A DNA stretch of 24,064 nt from JAGOTP01 sp964600845 (GTDB lineage: Bacteria > Patescibacteriota > Patescibacteriia > 2-12-FULL-60-25), in assembly GCA_964600845.1 (NCBI GenBank), contig CAZRJW010000017.1, positions 1 through 24,064 of the forward strand, read 5' to 3'. This document shows positions 21,621-24,064 of the stretch, in pieces. The notes beneath the pieces were generated by a model. The model was given only the letters and a program-made list of their open reading frames with translations, had not been told where the DNA came from and ran no database searches. Made by a program: the position numbers and the translations under genes. How positions within the stretch are numbered: the first letter of the stretch is position 1; the number at the start of each line of letters is the position of its first letter.

Positions 21621-22709
21621 TCAGTCTAGGTATGACTCCACATAGGCGCATACTAGTTTCTTATAGGCCTCCAACCCTTTCAGCGACACCCACTCCTTCG
21701 GCCCATGCGCATCACCTCCGGCGGAACGAAGCAAGATAACGGGAATCTTTTTCGCTGCGAAGAACCGTGCATCGCAAGCGGAAGGAAAATACATCCGAGG
21801 TAATGGTTTTTTGAATTGTGCTTGAAAGACCTGTGAAAATAGTTCGATCTCCTTCTTCTTGGAAGGAAGGGAAAACGGTTCACCTCTCGCGATCACTTGA
21901 ATGTTTGCCTTGGGAAAGCACTGCTGAAGTTTCGCGCGCAGCTGCTCCGGTCGATCGCGCGGCACATAGCGAACATCAAACGTGATTTTTACCTCTCCCG
22001 GGATCTGGTTGGTCGCCGTTCCTGCCTGGATCTTGGTTGCGACAACACTCGTTCTCCAATCTTCCACACGCTTCAACGGTGGAAACAAACGCTCAACACG
22101 TCTCAAACCATCCGCTGCGAGAGAGATGGCGTTCACTCCTTCCCATGCACGTGACGCATGACCCGTTTTCCCCGTCACCGTAACCTCGAGTTGCAAGACG
22201 CCTTTTTCCTCCGTCACCAGGGTGAAGGGACTTCCTCCGTCTGGCAGGAATACCACGTCCGGCAAGAGATGCGGTGAACGCTCGATCCAAGATCCAACCC
22301 CGTGCATTCCCCCAACTTCTTCGTCGCTTGATAGGAGCAGTCCAACCGAGGCTCGCGGATCTTTTTGCAACACTTCTTTAAACGCAAATAGCATAGCCGC
22401 AATCGGTCCCTTCATATCATAGGTTCCGCGACCAAAGAGCTTGTCACCCACCTGCGTTAACGTAAGCTGAGAAACAGCACACGGAACAATATCAACGTGT
22501 CCACAAAAAAGAATGCGTGGTCGCTTCACGCCTTTGGGAAGATATAAAACCGTTTGTATTCCCTTCACCGATTGACGATGAACTCGAAGCTGGTTCATCG
22601 CAAAAAATGTATCGACGGACTCGAAAATGCGGGAGAACTCGTTCGCTTTTCCTTGAGTGGTCTCGTAGGAGACAAGTGTTCGTAGGAATTCAATGAGGGA
22701 GGTGTTCAT
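21621..22709 (-). CDS. M20-family metallopeptidase (ArgE/DapE/carboxypeptidase type)
   Basis: 362 aa cytoplasmic di-zinc hydrolase. Metal and catalytic positions in order: His71 and Asp73 in LFCGHVDIVP, bridging Asp98 in GRGTYDMKGPIAA, catalytic Glu130/Glu131 in LSSDEEVGGMHG, Asp157 in VFLPDGGS, and a C-terminal His in GGDAHGPKEW. The middle dimerisation domain begins KGVLQLEVTVTGKTGHASRAWEGVNAI. It would cleave an N-acyl amino acid or small peptide; the ArgE, DapE and CPG2 branches cannot be separated by eye, and no amino-acid biosynthesis genes are adjacent. No SD is visible before ATG 22709. Downstream of the Trp-controlled GNAT-like gene on the same strand, with a 12-bp hairpin between them. 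Confidence 0.87.
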   Translation of the reverse strand: MNTSLIEFLRTLVSYETTQGKANEFSRIFESVDTFFAMNQLRVHRQSVKGIQTVLYLPKGVKRPRILFCGHVDIVPCAVSQLTLTQVGDKLFGRGTYDMKGPIAAMLFAFKEVLQKDPRASVGLLLSSDEEVGGMHGVGSWIERSPHLLPDVVFLPDGGSPFTLVTEEKGVLQLEVTVTGKTGHASRAWEGVNAISLAADGLRRVERLFPPLKRVEDWRTSVVATKIQAGTATNQIPGEVKITFDVRYVPRDRPEQLRAKLQQCFPKANIQVIARGEPFSLPSKKKEIELFSQVFQAQFKKPLPRMYFPSACDARFFAAKKIPVILLRSAGGDAHGPKEWVSLKGLEAYKKLVCAYVESYLD

Positions 22710-22732
22710 AGAAATATGAGATGGGTGGGAGG

Positions 22733-22766
22733 TGATGGATCAAGCGGTATCAGACTTGATCCATCA
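22733..22766. terminator. Hairpin overlapping the stop of the GNAT-like gene
   Basis: TGATGGATCAAG (22733-22744) with CTTGATCCATCA (22755-22766), 12 bp, loop 10. It includes the TGA stop of the gene at 22764. There is no T-run on the minus strand, so it may slow or stabilise the RNA end rather than end transcription fully; some read-through into the peptidase gene is possible. Confidence 0.5.
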
Positions 22767-23393
22767 CGAAGAGGAGAGGCGAACACGTGCCAGGAGGATC
22801 AGGGCATCGTGGATACCGAGGCGGGAGTGAAAGAACTCACGGATGGAGGACGAACGGCAGGTGTGGTAGTCGGCCCCTGAGCGATCGTAGGGGTAGACGT
22901 CGCGCACCACGAACGTGACTGGATCGAAGATCGTCTCCCCCGCCAGGACACGTGCGATCTGGACCGCCGAATCAGAGGGCGCATTGACCGGGTGCGGCCA
23001 GAGACGATCACCATGCAGCACCTGCCAGGCTTCGTACACGCGCGGGTTCTGCGTCCGACAGGCGTGCCAGTCCGGGTCGTGGCGATCGAGTGCGATCTGC
23101 ATCAGCTCGCGGTAGAGACCGCGCGACCGCTCATCCGTCCGAACGATCGTCCCGTGACGGAAGAGGCAGCGCTCACCCTCGATCTCACGCAGAACGGTCA
23201 CCGCGAACGCGATCACCTGGCCGTCGTCGACCAAGAGGTCAACCTCGGTCCCACGGTGATGACAGAACCGCTCGTGCATGACCTCGAGCGTGGCGCCCGG
23301 TTCATACCAGCGGTAGAGCGCGACGATGCGCTCTATAAGTGTATCCTGCGCCGCACGATCGAGTTCAAACGGATGAATGAGTTCACGCTCCAT
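22764..23393 (-). CDS. GNAT-like N-acyltransferase under TrpR-box and trp-type attenuator control
   Basis: 209 aa from ATG 23393 (MERELIHPFELDRAAQD), chosen because AAGGAG lies 7 bases upstream. Residues about 50-110 resemble the GNAT core: VDLLVDDGQVIAFAVTVLRE (strands 2-3), LFRHGTIVRTDERSRGLYRELMQIALDRH (strand 4, a loose acetyl-CoA loop R.RGLYREL, and helix 3). The C-terminal 90 residues do not match a family I recognise. The enzyme would move an acyl group from CoA to an amine; the substrate is unknown. What makes it special is the upstream region: a TrpR-type operator, a tandem-Trp leader peptide and a terminator/antiterminator. This suggests expression when tryptophan is scarce. GC-rich codons. 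Confidence 0.7.
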   Translation of the reverse strand: MERELIHPFELDRAAQDTLIERIVALYRWYEPGATLEVMHERFCHHRGTEVDLLVDDGQVIAFAVTVLREIEGERCLFRHGTIVRTDERSRGLYRELMQIALDRHDPDWHACRTQNPRVYEAWQVLHGDRLWPHPVNAPSDSAVQIARVLAGETIFDPVTFVVRDVYPYDRSGADYHTCRSSSIREFFHSRLGIHDALILLARVRLSSS

Positions 23394-23421
23394 GACGAAG
23401 CTCCTTATCTTGCTGTCTTCC

Positions 23422-23466
23422 AAAAAAACAGGAGCGCCTTCAGCCACCATGGCCGAAGGCGCTCCT
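23422..23466 (-). terminator. Attenuator terminator (regions 3:4) in the GNAT-like gene leader
   Basis: Read on the minus strand, AGGAGCGCCTTCGGCC (23466-23451) pairs with GGCTGAAGGCGCTCCT (23445-23430): 16 bp with one G-U, loop ATGGT, followed by G and seven T (23428-23422). The G-U pair exists only in minus-strand RNA. It lies before the SD of the gene it would control, so it is an attenuator and not an end-of-gene terminator. Confidence 0.85.
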
Positions 23467-23501
23467 CTTTTTCAAGAACGAGAACGCAAATAAGGCCTTC
23501 T

Positions 23502-23567
23502 TCACGAAGAAGGCGTCCACCAACCGATCAGACCCTCGGTCTTTTGTTTTGGGCAGTCGTGCAACAT
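23502..23567 (-). CDS. trpL-like leader peptide, 21 aa with tandem Trp
   Basis: Opens ATG TTG CAC GAC TGC and ends ...GLIGWWTPSS followed by TGA. The Trp codons are at 23522-23517. From memory the E. coli trp leader ends ...LKGWWRTS, so the C-terminal form is strikingly alike. The predicted transcription start falls at or next to the A of the ATG, so the leader message may be leaderless; no SD is present. Its role would be to report charged tRNA-Trp supply to the attenuator hairpins that follow. Confidence 0.78.
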   Translation of the reverse strand: MLHDCPKQKTEGLIGWWTPSS

Positions 23568-23569
23568 AT

Positions 23570-23587
23570 GTACTATCGTACTAGTAC
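23570..23587. promoter_or_regulatory. TrpR-type operator
   Basis: GTACTATCGTACTAGTAC. Compared with the E. coli trp operator core as I remember it (GTACTAGTTAACTAGTAC), 14 of 18 positions agree, the outer GTACTA and CTAGTAC being identical. It covers the -10 box of the leader/GNAT-like transcript and lies 45 bases before the nearer trpR start, so one site could repress both divergent genes. Confidence 0.75.
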
Positions 23588-23603
23588 ATGGATATACCGT
23601 CAA
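23575..23603 (-). promoter_or_regulatory. Sigma70 promoter for the trpL-like leader and GNAT-like gene
   Basis: Read on the minus strand: TTGACG (23598-23603), exactly 17 bases, TACGAT (23575-23580). Expected start is about 23567-23568. The -10 lies wholly within the TrpR-type operator. Confidence 0.75.
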
Positions 23604-23631
23604 GAGACGAGCGGTGGCTGAGTGAGCACGA

Positions 23632-23934
23632 ATGCAGTACCCTACCCAGGTTGCTATGCGCCCTCCTCAAAAACATCTCCAAGAGCTCGTTCGCCTACTC
23701 GCTTCACGCTCACCCCAAGATATAGAAGCACTTCTAGAGGATCTGCTGACTCCTCAGGAGCTCTCTTCTGTTGCCGAGCGCTTCCAAATTCTTCAAGCGC
23801 TCGTCCGAGGCATTCCTCAACGTGAGATCGCGGAGAACCTACACACCAGCATCGGAAAAATCACCCGTGGATCGCGGGTTGTGCAGTATGGGAAGCTGGA
23901 CTGGGAGAAACTCGTTGCGGAAACAAAAAAATAA
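23632..23934 (+). CDS. trpR: Trp repressor family protein
   Basis: 100 aa from ATG 23632, or 92 aa from ATG 23656 (MRPPQKHLQELVRLL), which has AGG five bases upstream; the shorter form may be right. The conserved core is LLTPQELSSVAERFQILQALVRGIPQREIAENLHTSIGKITRGS, matching TrpR helices C to E: LT at the Trp pocket, Arg of AERF (E. coli Arg54), QREI...L...I helix-turn-helix, and ITRGS (E. coli Arg84, Gly85). The ITRGS ending fits true TrpR better than the YerC/YecD branch; the residue equal to E. coli Ser88 seems to be Val. It would bind tryptophan and repress at 23570-23587, including its own gene. It is divergent from the GNAT-like gene. Confidence 0.84.
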   Translation: MQYPTQVAMRPPQKHLQELVRLLASRSPQDIEALLEDLLTPQELSSVAERFQILQALVRGIPQREIAENLHTSIGKITRGSRVVQYGKLDWEKLVAETKK

Positions 23935-23942
23935 CCTTCACC

Positions 23943-24009
23943 TACGTACGGTGTGGGCACCCCGGCCAACAACACGGTCGGCGCTTTCCTTCTGGAAGCT
24001 CCGTACGTA
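23943..24009 (+). ncRNA. Candidate structured RNA element after trpR
   Basis: TACGTACGG (23943-23951) pairs perfectly with CCGTACGTA (24001-24009), closing CCGGCC/GGTCGG (23962-23981, loop 8, one G-U) and GCTTTCC/GGAAGC (23983-23999, one bulge, loop 4). A junction RNA like this could be a leader element of a gene beyond the window edge or a 3' end. No tRNA T-loop (GGTTC) is present, and I match it to no known RNA family. Confidence 0.4.
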
Positions 24010-24064
24010 ACCGTTCGATGTGGTGTTTGCGTGTTTCTGCTTTTTTCACCGATTGAACCCAACA

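Larger units (their letters stand above)
23422..23567 (-). promoter_or_regulatory. trp-type transcription attenuator with competing hairpins
   Basis: Region 1 GCCTTCTTC (23514-23506) directly follows the Trp codons; region 2 GAAGAAGGC (23503-23495) pairs with it over 9 bp. Region 3 is the 5' arm of the terminator. GAAGGC of region 2 (23500-23495) is complementary to GCCTTC of region 3 (23460-23455), giving an antiterminator. A ribosome stalled on the Trp codons covers region 1 and lets 2:3 form; one reaching the stop at 23504-23502 covers region 2 and lets 3:4 terminate. Confidence 0.78.

Noticed and set aside
22992..23621. Plus-strand open frame (209 codons) opposite the GNAT-like gene and its leader
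   Set aside because: It runs antisense through the GNAT-like gene and the attenuator; no SD or family motif, while the minus strand has a full set of signals.
23943..24009. tRNA gene
   Set aside because: The closing stem is 9 bp, there is no GGTTCGA T-loop and no anticodon arm of normal size.
1..24064. CRISPR array, insertion sequence, phage or toxin-antitoxin cassette
   Set aside because: No regularly spaced repeats, transposase or integrase motifs, or paired small toxin/antitoxin frames were seen on either strand.

Overview
The window reads as a chromosomal segment of a small-genome bacterium, most likely a member of the Patescibacteria (Candidate Phyla Radiation). This is inferred from gene content: two TrmB-type regulators, a Gmad2 + GerMN anchored protein, a secreted protein with duplicated 'WY(V/I)NP.DG(K/R)RY(F/Y)LG' modules around thrombospondin type-3 calcium repeats, many single-pass anchored proteins of unknown function, and many genes without a recognisable Shine-Dalgarno (SD) site. 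TGA is used as a normal stop, so this is not the Gracilibacteria/SR1 recoded lineage. No rRNA, tRNA, CRISPR, transposase, integrase or phage structural gene was found.

Layout. 1-744: C-terminal part of a membrane-type spermidine synthase. 761-3134: anchored or unknown proteins. 3141-6697: minus-strand run with two Nudix hydrolases, a DUF3592-like membrane protein and two GT4 glycosyltransferases. 6750-10156: folB, an anchored GH3 beta-glucan exohydrolase, ywbE and ribF. 10181-12631: a methyltransferase, a transglutaminase-fold protein and an alpha/beta hydrolase. 12697-15648: a TrmB-type regulator divergent from a GC-rich operon for a plant-type (class II) PRPP synthase, a DUF84 ITP/XTP phosphatase and a purine-type phosphoribosyltransferase; a 10-bp-arm inverted repeat lies between them. 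15770-18860: secreted or anchored proteins and a protein whose N-terminus contains a dispersed repeat. 18897-20771: a second TrmB-type regulator divergent from an unknown 312-aa protein, with two good promoters and repeated ATACGTAT palindromes. 20910-21426: a 97-aa unknown protein behind a strong promoter and a leader of about 190 nt able to hide its SD. 21621-22709: an M20 peptidase. 22764-23934: the most striking locus.

The most striking locus is at the right end. A TrpR-family repressor gene (23632-23934) is divergent from a GNAT-like gene (22764-23393). Between them are an 18-bp site that I match, from memory, to the E. coli TrpR operator at 14 of 18 positions, a sigma70 promoter overlapped by that site, a 21-codon leader ORF ending in ...GLIGWWTPSS with tandem Trp codons, and competing hairpins ending in a 16-bp terminator plus U7. 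This is the enterobacterial trp control layout, repressor plus attenuator, but placed in front of a GNAT-like protein instead of trpE.

The operon genes at 13.6-15.6 kb and the genes at 19.8, 21.1 and 22.8 kb are visibly GC-richer than the rest and carry clear SD sites, promoters and operators. They look like a highly expressed, tightly regulated or acquired set within a plainer background.
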